64,000 bases of DNA from JARYGU01 sp033795365 (GTDB lineage Bacteria; Pseudomonadota; Alphaproteobacteria; Rhizobiales; Rhizobiaceae). A model generated the notes under the pieces. It was not told the DNA's origin. It saw only the letters and a list, made by a program, of their open reading frames with translations, and searched no databases. The stretch is taken from positions 248,001-312,000 of the forward strand of contig JARYGU010000005.1 in assembly GCA_033795365.1 (NCBI GenBank), written 5' to 3'. The position numbers and the translations under genes were made by a program. Shown in pieces: positions 36,358 to 44,788 of the stretch (the first letter of the stretch is position 1; each line of letters begins with the position of its first letter).

Positions 36358-37592
36358 GCGGCAATCCAGCGGCTGAAGAGAGAAGTGGAAAGCGCGCGCT
36401 GCGGTGATTGGCCGTCCGCGCCGCTCTCGCGGATGATGAGTTCGCCGGATTCGACCACGCCGCCTTTGCCGCGCATGGTTTCGCGCATGAGCTCGTGAAT
36501 CGAGTAGAAGCTTGCCCGGATCGAATAGGCCGTCAGAATCAGGCCCACAGCTTTTTGCGAGAGGATTTCCCTGCAGATATCGAGCATCAGCGGCAGATGG
36601 TCGAAGAGCTGCCACACTTCGCCGTTCGGCCCGCGGCCGAATTTCGGCGGATCGGTCAGGATGATATCGTAGCGGTTGCCGCGCCGCTCTTCGCGCTGGA
36701 TGAATTTCATCGCATCTTCACAGATCCACCGGATCGGCAGTTTCTCTCCGCGGCCAAGCGTCTGGTTTTCACGCGCCCAGCCGATTGCCTTCTTCGACGC
36801 ATCGACATGGGTGACCTCGGCGCCGGCACGCGCCGCGACCAGCGACGCAACGCCGGTATAACCAAAGAGATTGAGGACCTTCAGCGGTCGCTCCGACTGC
36901 TCGATGCGTTCTTTCATCCAGCGCCAATGCGCGAGCTGCTCGGGGAAGACGCCGACATGGCGGAAGGATGTGAACCGACCGTGAAAATCCGTACCGAGCA
37001 GCCGCATCGGCCAGGTTTCGCCGAGAACGGCACTCGGAAAGCGCCACCGCCCCATCCCGTCCTCGTCGGTATCGCCGGTAAAGATCGCATCGGCCTTTTT
37101 CCACAGCTGTGGCGGCAGACTGCGTGGCCAAAGCGCCTGGGCCTCGGGCCGTACGATCCGGTAGGGACCATACTGCTCGAGCTTTTCGCCGTCGCCGCTG
37201 TCTATCAGCCGATAGTCTTCCGCCCCGCCCGTCTCCAGGATGACGGGAATACGCTCGGCAGGCCTTTCGCCGTCCCGACGCGACAGCGGATGAGCGGGCG
37301 CGTCCCGCGACACGTCCCTGGATGCGCCTCGCGCAGGGCGCTTGTCCGGATGATCCTCCCGCGGGGCACTGCGTATACCGGCGCCGCGTTTGTCCGCAAC
37401 CGATGCAGCATCCTTCTTTGTCTCCGCCGGGCCGGCCTGGAGACGACGCTCTCCCGAACGCGTCCCTGGAGGGCTGGGGATCCTCTTTTTCGTTCGGCTT
37501 GTTCTATCCTTCAAGATCGGACCCGTTTTTCGGTTGACGGCTCTGGCGCAAAGGGCTCGGGCAAGCGGACCCCATATCACCCGCCATATCAC
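36354..37592 (-). CDS. Class I SAM-dependent methyltransferase (RlmI-like); N-terminus uncertain
   Basis: The C-terminal 300 residues form a Rossmann methyltransferase with the SAM loop LNLFGYTGVASLVAARAG and the catalytic-type motif DIILTDPPKFGRG, similar to rRNA cytosine methyltransferases of the RlmI group but without a PUA domain. The first 110 residues are Lys/Arg/Pro-rich and look disordered; the only in-frame starts near the front are GTG codons lying in a repeated VIWR/VIWG stretch that may be promoter DNA. The true start could be further inside, so the left part of the protein should be treated with caution. The end is coupled to the TrmH-family gene. Confidence 0.75.
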   Translation of the reverse strand: MIWRVIWGPLARALCARAVNRKTGPILKDRTSRTKKRIPSPPGTRSGERRLQAGPAETKKDAASVADKRGAGIRSAPREDHPDKRPARGASRDVSRDAPAHPLSRRDGERPAERIPVILETGGAEDYRLIDSGDGEKLEQYGPYRIVRPEAQALWPRSLPPQLWKKADAIFTGDTDEDGMGRWRFPSAVLGETWPMRLLGTDFHGRFTSFRHVGVFPEQLAHWRWMKERIEQSERPLKVLNLFGYTGVASLVAARAGAEVTHVDASKKAIGWARENQTLGRGEKLPIRWICEDAMKFIQREERRGNRYDIILTDPPKFGRGPNGEVWQLFDHLPLMLDICREILSQKAVGLILTAYSIRASFYSIHELMRETMRGKGGVVESGELIIRESGADGQSPQRALSTSLFSRWIAA

Positions 37593-37609
37593 TTGGCAAA
37601 GCGCTTTGC
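37572..37609. promoter_or_regulatory. Direct repeat and 14-bp palindrome before coxG, candidate operator
   Basis: CCATATCAC occurs twice (37572-37580 and 37584-37592). Right next to it GCAAAGCGCTTTGC (37596-37609) is a perfect palindrome with a central CG, the form typical of LacI-family operators. A possible coxG promoter, TTGGCA (37593-37598) with an 18-bp spacer and GATAAG (37617-37622), overlaps it. No LacI gene is nearby. Confidence 0.5.
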
Positions 37610-37652
37610 GATCTGCGATAAGATGCCAGTCGTCGCAACGGGAGGCATATTC

Positions 37653-38105
37653 ATGGACATGAACGGCGAAGAGCGCATCGCGGCACCTCGCGAGGCCGTC
37701 TGGGCAGCACTGAACGATCCCGAGGTACTGAAGGCCTGCATACCGGGCTGTCAGTCGCTGACCAAGAAATCGCCGACGGAACTGGAAGCGGTGGTGAAGA
37801 TCAAGATAGGTCCCGTTTCGGCGACCTTCACCGGCGAAGTAACGCTTTCCAACCTCAACCCTCCCGAAAGCTACACGATTTCGGGCGAAGGAAAGGGGGG
37901 AATCGCGGGCTTCGCCAAAGGCGGCGCCGATGTGTCGCTTCGCGAGGACGGCGGCGAGACGATCCTCTCCTACGAGGTCAAGGCGCAGATCGGCGGCAAG
38001 CTGGCACAGCTCGGTTCACGTCTGGTGGATTCGACGTCGAAGAAGCTTGCCGGTCAATTTTTCAACGATCTGGGCCAGCGGCTGAACGGAGCAGCCGAAG
38101 CGTAG
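37653..38105 (+). CDS. CoxG-like SRPBCC family protein (CO dehydrogenase subunit G family)
   Basis: This is a 150-residue single-domain protein of the SRPBCC (START-like) fold. It begins with MDMNGEERIAAPREAVWAAL and has the family segment LKACIPGCQSL. CoxG anchors CO dehydrogenase to the membrane in carboxydotrophs, but most homologues in rhizobia stand alone, as here; no cox genes lie nearby and a ligand-binding or membrane-associated role is all that can be said. GGAGG lies 7 bases before the ATG at 37653. It is divergent from the methyltransferase gene and convergent with lapA. Confidence 0.88.
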   Translation: MDMNGEERIAAPREAVWAALNDPEVLKACIPGCQSLTKKSPTELEAVVKIKIGPVSATFTGEVTLSNLNPPESYTISGEGKGGIAGFAKGGADVSLREDGGETILSYEVKAQIGGKLAQLGSRLVDSTSKKLAGQFFNDLGQRLNGAAEA

Positions 38106-38120
38106 CCACGTCGGCGCCGC

Positions 38121-38459
38121 TTATTTGGACGGCAGCAACGACTGCGCCGCCACCGTTTCCGCGCGCGTCTTGTGCTTTTCGGCCTCGGCGTGCCACTTCA
38201 CCGCCTCATGCGCCTCGCTGCGGGCGCGCTTGCGGTATTTTCCCTGGCTGAGCCACGTGGCGAGCGAACCGACGATCATGCCCAGGATCACGGCAAGGAA
38301 TAGATAGACGAAGAACGGGGCGGAAACGGAAAGGACGCTGTCCTCGGGGCGAAAGGGGTTCAGGGCCAGCGTGACCGACTGCCGGTTGGCAACGCAAAGC
38401 ACGATCAGCACGATCCCGATCGGCGCGAGAATGAGAATGTTGATCAGTTTCTTGAGCAT
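38121..38459 (-). CDS. LapA family (DUF1049) membrane protein
   Basis: This is a 112-residue inner-membrane protein with two hydrophobic segments (about 6-24 and 45-72) and a charged C-terminal helix, the layout of the LapA/YciS family, which in enterobacteria takes part in regulating LPS synthesis. Here it follows ihfB, 44 bp downstream, as in many proteobacteria where the pair is conserved. Its function in rhizobia is not known. Confidence 0.85.
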   Translation of the reverse strand: MLKKLINILILAPIGIVLIVLCVANRQSVTLALNPFRPEDSVLSVSAPFFVYLFLAVILGMIVGSLATWLSQGKYRKRARSEAHEAVKWHAEAEKHKTRAETVAAQSLLPSK

Positions 38460-38503
38460 GCCGCTATCTCCGTGGCGTCGGACGCCGCGCGGGCGTCACG
38501 ATC

Positions 38504-38806
38504 TCAATCGTCGTTTTCGTCGGCTTGGCCGGGATTGAGACGCTCGCGCAGTTCCTTGCCCGTTTTGAAGAAGGGCACCCATTTCTCCTCGACGAAAACC
38601 GAATCGCCGGTGCGGGGATTGCGGCCCGACCGCGAGGGACGGTTCTTGACGGAGAAAGCCCCGAAGCCGCGCAGTTCGACGCGGTTTCCCGAGGCAAGCG
38701 CATCGGTGATTTCATCGAGCACCGCATTGACGATGTTCTCGACATCACGGTGATAGAGATGGGGATTGCGAGCGGCGACAATTTGCACCAGTTCGGACTT
38801 GATCAC
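38504..38806 (-). CDS. ihfB: Integration host factor subunit beta
   Basis: IHF beta is a DNA-bending nucleoid protein acting as a heterodimer with IHF alpha. The 100-residue product starts MIKSELVQIVAARNPHLY and has the beta-arm segment GRNPRTGDSVFVEEKW and the KTGKELRERLN tail. The proline at the arm tip is preserved. IHF helps RpoN-dependent promoters; rpoN lies 3.5 kb away, but that is a functional link only. It lies between sppA and lapA, a common order. Confidence 0.95.
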   Translation of the reverse strand: MIKSELVQIVAARNPHLYHRDVENIVNAVLDEITDALASGNRVELRGFGAFSVKNRPSRSGRNPRTGDSVFVEEKWVPFFKTGKELRERLNPGQADENDD

Positions 38807-38833
38807 TGTAGCCCCCTCAAATATCTCGGTTTT

Positions 38834-39784
38834 TCAATCGCGACCAACCTGCCAAACCGAAACAAGACCGTCAAGAAACAACTTCTCCGCGCCGAGCTTT
38901 TCGAGCGCGGGAGCAACGTCGAATACATTACCGCGCAGGATCCGGGCGAGTTCGGCGGCACCGGGAACGAACCAGAAGCGGCTGGTCCGAGATGTCTCCT
39001 CGTAATCGACCACCGGGAGATCCGCGGCAACGTTGCGGCTTTCAAGATAGGCCTCTATCTCGTCCGGTCCACCCAGAGTGTCCACTAGCTTTGCCGAAAG
39101 TGCTTGCCGGCCGGTATAGATGCTGCCGTCGGCGAGCCGCAAGACCTCATCGCGCGGCAGGCTGCGCCGCTCGGCGACGAGATCCACGAACCAGTTGAAG
39201 CTGTCCGTCACCATGGAGCGGATCATCGCCTTGGCCTCTTCGCTCGCGGGATGAAACGGCGAGGGCTCGGCCTTCAAGGGCGCCGATTTGATTTCGTCGA
39301 GAGACACGCCGATCTTGTTCATCAGCTCCTGGATCTGCGGATACTGAAAAATGACGCCGATCGAACCGGTGATCGAGCTCTCCCCGGCCACGATCGTATC
39401 GCCGGCCGTCGCAACCATGTAGCCCGCCGATGCGGCGAGTGTGCGCACGTCGGAAACGACCGGCTTCTTTTCCGCCACCTTTCGGATCGCCTTGAAGAGA
39501 ACCTCTCCGCCATAGGTCGTACCTCCCGGCGAGGCGATCGTCACGATCAGCGCCTTGGCCCGGTCGTTTTGGGCGATCCGGTCGAGGCGCTCCAGAAGCT
39601 CCCGGTCATCTTGAATCAACCCGCTGACGCTGACGCGGGCGACATGGTCCCTGCTGCCGGCAAGCGGCCTTCCGGCGACCACGGCGGCTGTGACCGCAGC
39701 CACGACGATCAACAGCGCCACTATACGCCAAAAGGTGAGTTTCCGGCGCAATTGCCGGCGGTCGGCGATCGCGGACTGATCCAT
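38834..39784 (-). CDS. sppA: Signal peptide peptidase SppA (short, 36-kDa-type)
   Basis: SppA degrades cleaved signal peptides in the membrane. The 316-residue protein has one membrane helix (about 17-38) and a single S49 peptidase domain, with the nucleophile Ser119 in AASAGYM and the likely general base Lys171. This is the half-length type that forms octamers in Bacillus, unlike the double-length E. coli enzyme. GAGGAAA precedes the ATG at 39784; an ATG seven codons upstream has a weaker site. It is divergent from lptC. Confidence 0.92.
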   Translation of the reverse strand: MDQSAIADRRQLRRKLTFWRIVALLIVVAAVTAAVVAGRPLAGSRDHVARVSVSGLIQDDRELLERLDRIAQNDRAKALIVTIASPGGTTYGGEVLFKAIRKVAEKKPVVSDVRTLAASAGYMVATAGDTIVAGESSITGSIGVIFQYPQIQELMNKIGVSLDEIKSAPLKAEPSPFHPASEEAKAMIRSMVTDSFNWFVDLVAERRSLPRDEVLRLADGSIYTGRQALSAKLVDTLGGPDEIEAYLESRNVAADLPVVDYEETSRTSRFWFVPGAAELARILRGNVFDVAPALEKLGAEKLFLDGLVSVWQVGRD

Positions 39785-39838
39785 TTGCTGTTTCCTCAGC
39801 TTCATTCATTCATATTTGGCGAAGCAGCGAGGCTGCCG

Positions 39839-39885
39839 TTTGCCAAATGCCCTATCGATATGGCATTAGAACGTCGGATGGCAAA
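39839..39885. repeat. Nested inverted repeats in the sppA/lptC divergent region
   Basis: TTTGCCA (39839-39845) is mirrored by TGGCAAA (39879-39885), and inside them AATGCC (39846-39851) is mirrored by GGCATT (39862-39867). The region lies between two divergent genes and should contain both promoters. The repeats may be binding sites for a regulator of lptC or sppA. Confidence 0.45.
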
Positions 39886-40017
39886 TGGTCTCGGACTATT
39901 TTTAGACATCCATTGTTTCTCAAGGAATAATCTCCATATGGACCACGGTGCCGCGGCCAAGGTCCGCGGTCCTGTCATTTTTGCCGGAATGTACGGCAAC
40001 GGCGAAGCTTAGGAATC

Positions 40018-40680
40018 ATGCTGAACACGGTCACTGACGCACATCTTGCCGCGGGGAGCAGCCCCTCAGAGGCCTACCGGCTGGCAACGCGCCATTCCTC
40101 GCGCGTGCGTTTTCTCAAGATCGCGCTTCCGATCGTCGCGGTGCTGATCGCCACCGTTTTCGCGGCGGTTTCGCTCATCAGGACTTACATGCCGGAAAAC
40201 CTCGACATCGACAGCGCGACTATCGAAGACGGCAAGCTCGTGATGCGCAATCCGGCCATCTCCGGGCGCAACCAGCAGGGCATCAGCTATTCCATGCGCG
40301 CCGACCGGGCCCTTCAGGACATGAGACAGCCCGATGTGATCACGCTCGAGAACATCCGCGCGAAGATGCCGGTCAACGAAACGATCGTCGCGGAGGTCGA
40401 CGCCACGACCGGCGTCTACGATCGGGGCCACAACATTCTCGACATGACCGAGCCCTTCACGATAAAGCTCAACACCGGCCTGGAAGCGAATTTCAGATCC
40501 GCTCATCTGGATATCAATGGCGGGCAGATGTCGAGCGAGGAGCCCGTCTCGATCCGTTCACAGGAAGCTTCAATTGTTGCACAGAAGCTGCGAATGACGG
40601 ATAAGGGACGGGTTGTAACCTTTGAGGGAATGGTGAAGGTCAATGTGGATCCTGCCGCCATCCGCAACAGAGAAAAGTAA
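40018..40680 (+). CDS. lptC: LPS export ABC transporter periplasmic protein LptC
   Basis: LptC passes lipopolysaccharide from LptBFG to LptA. The 220-residue product has a cytoplasmic N-terminus, one membrane helix at about 37-58 and a periplasmic beta-jellyroll domain (LptC/YrbK family) ending in GMVKVNV. It is the first gene of lptC-lptA-lptB, 7 bp before lptA. The primary sequence is weakly conserved, so the call also relies on the operon. Confidence 0.9.
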   Translation: MLNTVTDAHLAAGSSPSEAYRLATRHSSRVRFLKIALPIVAVLIATVFAAVSLIRTYMPENLDIDSATIEDGKLVMRNPAISGRNQQGISYSMRADRALQDMRQPDVITLENIRAKMPVNETIVAEVDATTGVYDRGHNILDMTEPFTIKLNTGLEANFRSAHLDINGGQMSSEEPVSIRSQEASIVAQKLRMTDKGRVVTFEGMVKVNVDPAAIRNREK

Positions 40681-40687
40681 GAGCGTC

Positions 40688-41248
40688 ATGACCGTCTTCG
40701 CCGCATCCCTCTCCCGGCATTCCCATCGCCTGCTCCTGCTTGCCGGCATCGTCCTTCTCGCGGGCTCCGTCGAAGCGCAGCAGACGAACAGCAGGATGAA
40801 GGGGCTGGAGCTCTCGAACGACCAGCCGATCCAGATCGAAAGCGACAAGCTCGAAATCCGCGATCAGGAAAACAAGGCTCATTTCAGTGGAAATGTCAAA
40901 GTCGTGCAAGGGACGACGACGTTGCAGGCAGGCAACATGGTTGTCTATTACCGCGCGGGCAGCGGCGGGTCCGTCTCGAGCGGCGATGCCGATATCGAGA
41001 AGATCGACGTCTCGGAAAAGGTCTTCCTGAAGTCCGGCACCCAGGAGGCGACCGCCGAAACGGGAACATTCAACCTTGTCGACGAGACGCTGGTGCTGAA
41101 GGGCGACCGCGTCGTCCTTTCGGAAGGCAAGAACGTCTTCGTCGGCTGCCAGCTGACCGTGACGATGCGCACCGGGGAGGCCAGGCTCGACGCCTGCGGC
41201 GGGCGCGTGACGATCCAGCTCGATCCACAGTCTCGCAAGACCAATTGA
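40688..41248 (+). CDS. lptA: Lipopolysaccharide transport periplasmic protein LptA
   Basis: LptA forms the periplasmic bridge for LPS. The 186-residue product has a signal peptide (about 1-31, ending near VEA) and an OstA-type domain with PIQIESDKLEIRDQENKAHF and the repeat-like FSGNVKVVQGTTTL. It starts 7 bp after lptC and is followed 12 bp later by lptB. Only a weak ribosome site (AAGTAAGAGCG region) precedes its ATG, so translation may be coupled to lptC. Confidence 0.93.
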   Translation: MTVFAASLSRHSHRLLLLAGIVLLAGSVEAQQTNSRMKGLELSNDQPIQIESDKLEIRDQENKAHFSGNVKVVQGTTTLQAGNMVVYYRAGSGGSVSSGDADIEKIDVSEKVFLKSGTQEATAETGTFNLVDETLVLKGDRVVLSEGKNVFVGCQLTVTMRTGEARLDACGGRVTIQLDPQSRKTN

Positions 41249-41260
41249 TGTAGAGCCCAC

Positions 41261-42070
41261 GTGTCTTCCAGCCTCCTCTCCCGACTGGCGCGCCTACCGA
41301 AGAAGCCCGCGCCGGAACCGCAGCGCAACGCCGATAATTCGCGTTACGAGGGCACTCTGATTGCCCGCAACCTGTCAAAGTCCTATCGCGGACGGCGGGT
41401 CGTCAACGGCGTCTCCCTGGTCGTCAGGCGGGGCGAGGCCGTCGGTCTCCTCGGCCCGAACGGCGCCGGCAAGACGACGTGCTTCTATATGATTACCGGC
41501 CTCGTTCCCGTTGACGAGGGCTCGATCGAGATCAATGGAAACGAAGTGACGACGATGCCGATGTATCGGCGGGCGCGTCTCGGAGTGGGCTATCTTCCAC
41601 AGGAGGCCTCGATATTCCGCGGGCTGACGGTGGAGGAAAACATCCGCGCCGTTCTGGAAGTGCACGACCGCGACAAAGCACGTCGCGAGAGGAAACTCGA
41701 CAGCCTCCTCGCCGAATTCTCCATCACACATCTGCGCAAATCTGCGGCAATCGCCCTTTCGGGCGGCGAGAGGCGGCGGCTTGAAATCGCCCGAGCACTT
41801 GCGACCGACCCCACCTTCATGCTGCTCGATGAGCCCTTTGCGGGTGTCGACCCGATTTCGGTCGCCGATATCCAGGCGCTGGTGCGCCATCTGACGTCAC
41901 GCGGCATCGGTGTATTGATCACCGACCACAATGTCCGCGAAACGCTGGGACTGATCGACAGGGCCTACATCATCCATGCGGGCGAGGTGCTGACACATGG
42001 CCGCGCCAACGACATCGTGACCAATCCCGACGTGCGCAGGCTCTATCTCGGCGACAACTTCAGTCTCTGA
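41261..42070 (+). CDS. lptB: LPS export ABC transporter ATP-binding protein LptB
   Basis: LptB is the ATPase of the LptB2FG complex that extracts LPS from the inner membrane. The 269-residue protein has Walker A GPNGAGKTT at 65-73, the signature LSGGERRR, Walker B FMLLDEPFAGVDP and the H-loop ITDH. About 30 extra residues precede the domain compared with E. coli. The start appears to be GTG at 41261, placed 12 bp after lptA. LptF and LptG are not in the window. It is followed by rpoN, an order shared by most proteobacteria. Confidence 0.96.
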   Translation: MSSSLLSRLARLPKKPAPEPQRNADNSRYEGTLIARNLSKSYRGRRVVNGVSLVVRRGEAVGLLGPNGAGKTTCFYMITGLVPVDEGSIEINGNEVTTMPMYRRARLGVGYLPQEASIFRGLTVEENIRAVLEVHDRDKARRERKLDSLLAEFSITHLRKSAAIALSGGERRRLEIARALATDPTFMLLDEPFAGVDPISVADIQALVRHLTSRGIGVLITDHNVRETLGLIDRAYIIHAGEVLTHGRANDIVTNPDVRRLYLGDNFSL

Positions 42071-42299
42071 CCAGGTTTCCGCCCGGAAAAACGCAATCGG
42101 AACTTGCATGCCGGACAGGAGCCGGTACTATCCCTATTGCGGCATTTGGCGACGCAACGAAATTCACCAAGTTCCAGTGCCGCATCTTGACCAAATCCCA
42201 TAAAAAAGCAATTTTTGGGCCAGTTGGGATTTCCGCCTGCGGATCGTTGCGTTTTTCGGGGATGGCGGGCATCGGCAGTCAGGGAGTTCAGCGTCCGTC

Positions 42300-43871
42300 A
42301 TGGCATTAGCAGCCAGCCTATATCTGCGGCAAACCCAGTCTCTGGTCATGACGCCGCAGCTCATGCAGTCCATCCAGCTGCTGCAGATGACGCATATCGA
42401 GCTCACCCATTTCATCGAACAGGAAGTCGAGAAGAATCCACTGCTGGAGCTCGCCGCCAATGACGACATGCCGCGCGAGGGCGAGCGCATCGATCACGAC
42501 GATTATTTCACCGTCCATGAGGATCGGGGACAACGCGAAGGCGACGAAACGAAGGGCGAGACCCAGCGCGATCTTTACGATTCGGCGACCTCAGGCGAGG
42601 CCGGCGGCATGGCGGAGCCTTTCGACGGCAGTCTCGATAACATGTTTCCGGACGATGCAGGGCCGCGTCCGGCGGATGCACCCGAACTCATCGGCCAGTG
42701 GAAATCCATGCCAGGGAGCGAAGGCGGCAGCAGCGAGGCATACGATCTCGACGACTTCGTTGCCGGCCAGACCACGCTTCGGGAATTCATCGAGGGCCAG
42801 ATCCCCTTTGTTCTGACCTCCGATATCGACCGGCTGATCGCGCATCATCTCGTCGACCAGCTCGACGAAGCCGGCTATGTCCATGGCAGCCTGGCTGAAA
42901 CGGCGCTGAAGCTCGGCAAACCGCTTGGAGAAGTCGAACGCGTGCTTGCAAGGCTCCAGGATCTCGACCCGCCCGGCATCTTCGCGCGGTCGCTCAGCGA
43001 ATGCCTGGCGATCCAGCTTCGCGCGCGCGATCGTTTCGATCCGGCTATGGCGGCTCTCATCGGAAATCTCGAGCTTTTGGCCAGGCGCGATTTCGCGACG
43101 CTCAAGAAGCTCTGCGGCGTCGATGAGGAGGACCTCATCGACATGCTGGCGGAAATCCGAAAACTGGACCCGAAGCCCGGCACGGGTTTCCAGCCCGCCA
43201 TCTCGGAAGCCGTCATGCCCGACATCATCGTGCGCGCTGCGCCGGACGGAAGCTGGCTGGTGGAGCTCAACCCGGACACCTTGCCCCGCGTTCTGGTCAA
43301 TCAGGAATATTATGCTTCCGTTTCCCGCCGCACCAACAGGAACAGCGACGATCACACTTTCCTCAACGACTGCCTGCAGACGGCGAACTGGCTGACGCGC
43401 AGCCTGGACCAGCGCGCCAAGACGATCATGAAAGTGGCCGCAGAAATCGTACGCCAGCAGGATGCCTTCCTCATGCAGGGCGTCGATTATCTGCGCCCGC
43501 TCAATCTCAAGACGATCGCCGAAGCGATCAAGATGCATGAATCGACCGTCAGCCGGGTGACCTCGAACAAATACATGCTGACGCCGAGGGGCCTGTTCGA
43601 GCTGAAATACTTCTTCACGGTCTCCATCGGCTCGGCGGAAGGCGGCGACAGCCATTCGGCGGAATCCGTCCGCCACCGCATCCGGACCATGATCGCGCAG
43701 GAGGCGCCAGACGCGGTTCTGTCGGATGACGATATCGTCGATATCCTCAGGAAAAGCGGGATCGACATCGCGCGGCGAACAGTCGCGAAATACCGCGAGG
43801 CGATGAACATTCCCTCTTCCGTGCAGCGCCGCCGCGAGAAGCGTGCACTGGCGAAAGCGGCGGGTTTCTGA
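42300..43871 (+). CDS. rpoN: RNA polymerase sigma-54 factor
   Basis: Sigma-54 directs polymerase to -24/-12 promoters that need AAA+ activators; in rhizobia it serves nitrogen assimilation, nitrogen fixation and dicarboxylate transport. The 523-residue protein has the activator-interacting N-terminal region (residues 1-50, with Gln-rich TPQLMQSIQLLQM), an acidic linker, the core-binding domain and the RpoN box ARRTVAKYRE at about 490-499. It sits 229 bp after lptB and upstream of hpf and ptsN, the conserved order. Confidence 0.97.
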   Translation: MALAASLYLRQTQSLVMTPQLMQSIQLLQMTHIELTHFIEQEVEKNPLLELAANDDMPREGERIDHDDYFTVHEDRGQREGDETKGETQRDLYDSATSGEAGGMAEPFDGSLDNMFPDDAGPRPADAPELIGQWKSMPGSEGGSSEAYDLDDFVAGQTTLREFIEGQIPFVLTSDIDRLIAHHLVDQLDEAGYVHGSLAETALKLGKPLGEVERVLARLQDLDPPGIFARSLSECLAIQLRARDRFDPAMAALIGNLELLARRDFATLKKLCGVDEEDLIDMLAEIRKLDPKPGTGFQPAISEAVMPDIIVRAAPDGSWLVELNPDTLPRVLVNQEYYASVSRRTNRNSDDHTFLNDCLQTANWLTRSLDQRAKTIMKVAAEIVRQQDAFLMQGVDYLRPLNLKTIAEAIKMHESTVSRVTSNKYMLTPRGLFELKYFFTVSIGSAEGGDSHSAESVRHRIRTMIAQEAPDAVLSDDDIVDILRKSGIDIARRTVAKYREAMNIPSSVQRRREKRALAKAAGF

Positions 43872-44040
43872 GGACGATTCAGGACGGAACCTTTGCCTTC
43901 CTGCCGTGTTCCGAAACCGGACAGATGAACGAAGTATGAATACAATGATTGACTTCGTCCGCCGGACAAGCTAATGCGCGCCACAATTCTGGAGACAGGG
44001 CAGAACGACTTCCGACATATCCCCGCTTTTTCCGTTTCAT

Positions 44041-44061
44041 CGTGCAAAAATCCCTTGCACG
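44041..44061. repeat. Perfect inverted repeat upstream of hpf
   Basis: CGTGCAA (44041-44047) and TTGCACG (44055-44061) are exact inverted repeats around AAATCCC, about 75 bases before the hpf start in the rpoN-hpf gap of 263 bp. It may be an operator or the hairpin of an RNA leader. It does not fit a sigma-54 promoter spacing. Confidence 0.45.
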
Positions 44062-44134
44062 CGTGAAAAGCTTGGAACGCGGGATGGGTTGGAATAGACT
44101 GCTACGCGCAAATCACAACCAGAGAGGAAACTCC

Positions 44135-44710
44135 ATGAGTGTGCGTGTATCCGGTAAACACATGGAAGTCGGCGAAACTTTCCGCCAGCGTATTGAAGAC
44201 GCGATCGGAGAGGCCGTAACCAAATATTTCGACGGAGGATATTCGAGCCAAGTCACCGTGGAAAAAGCAGGATCGCGGTTCAGCGCAGACTGCAAGGTTC
44301 ACCTTGATACCGGTGTGGTATTGCAAGCGAATGGAGAAGCCAACGATCCCCTCGTAGCCTTTCAGGGGGCCTCCGAACGGATCGAGAAGCGGCTTCGTCG
44401 TTACAAGCGCAAGCTCAAGGATCATCACAACGGCAACGGCCATGATGCCTATGCCGAGATAGCCTACACGGTCATGGATTCCATCCCCGACGAAGCCGAC
44501 GAGCTTCCCGAGGACTTCGCTCCGACGATCGTCGCGGAAAGCACGAAGAAGCTCAAGACCATGTCGGTCGCAAGTGCCGTCATGGCGCTCGACATGACCG
44601 ACGAGCCGGTCCTTCTCTTCCGCAGCGTCGGCAAGGAACAATTGAATATCGTCTACCGCCGCAACGACGGAAATATTGGCTGGATCGATGCAGCCAATAT
44701 CAAAGGCTGA
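44135..44710 (+). CDS. hpf: Ribosome hibernation promoting factor, long form
   Basis: HPF binds the small ribosomal subunit in stationary phase and drives formation of inactive ribosome dimers. The 191-residue protein has the N-terminal S30AE domain (about 2-100, MSVRVSGKHMEVGETF) and a C-terminal dimerisation domain (about 130-188, MALDMTDEPVLLFR). This is the long form, which makes 100S particles without RMF. GAGAGG precedes the ATG at 44135. It lies between rpoN and ptsN. Confidence 0.95.
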   Translation: MSVRVSGKHMEVGETFRQRIEDAIGEAVTKYFDGGYSSQVTVEKAGSRFSADCKVHLDTGVVLQANGEANDPLVAFQGASERIEKRLRRYKRKLKDHHNGNGHDAYAEIAYTVMDSIPDEADELPEDFAPTIVAESTKKLKTMSVASAVMALDMTDEPVLLFRSVGKEQLNIVYRRNDGNIGWIDAANIKG

Positions 44711-44788
44711 GTGACGGGAGGGATAAGTCGGCAATTCCGGTCTATCTCCTCTTCAATCCCTTTCACTCCGGCTCATGAGGGCAAGAGC

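Noticed and set aside
43872..44134. Sigma-54 promoter (-24/-12) before hpf
   Set aside because: The GG and GC elements around the inverted repeat are spaced too closely.
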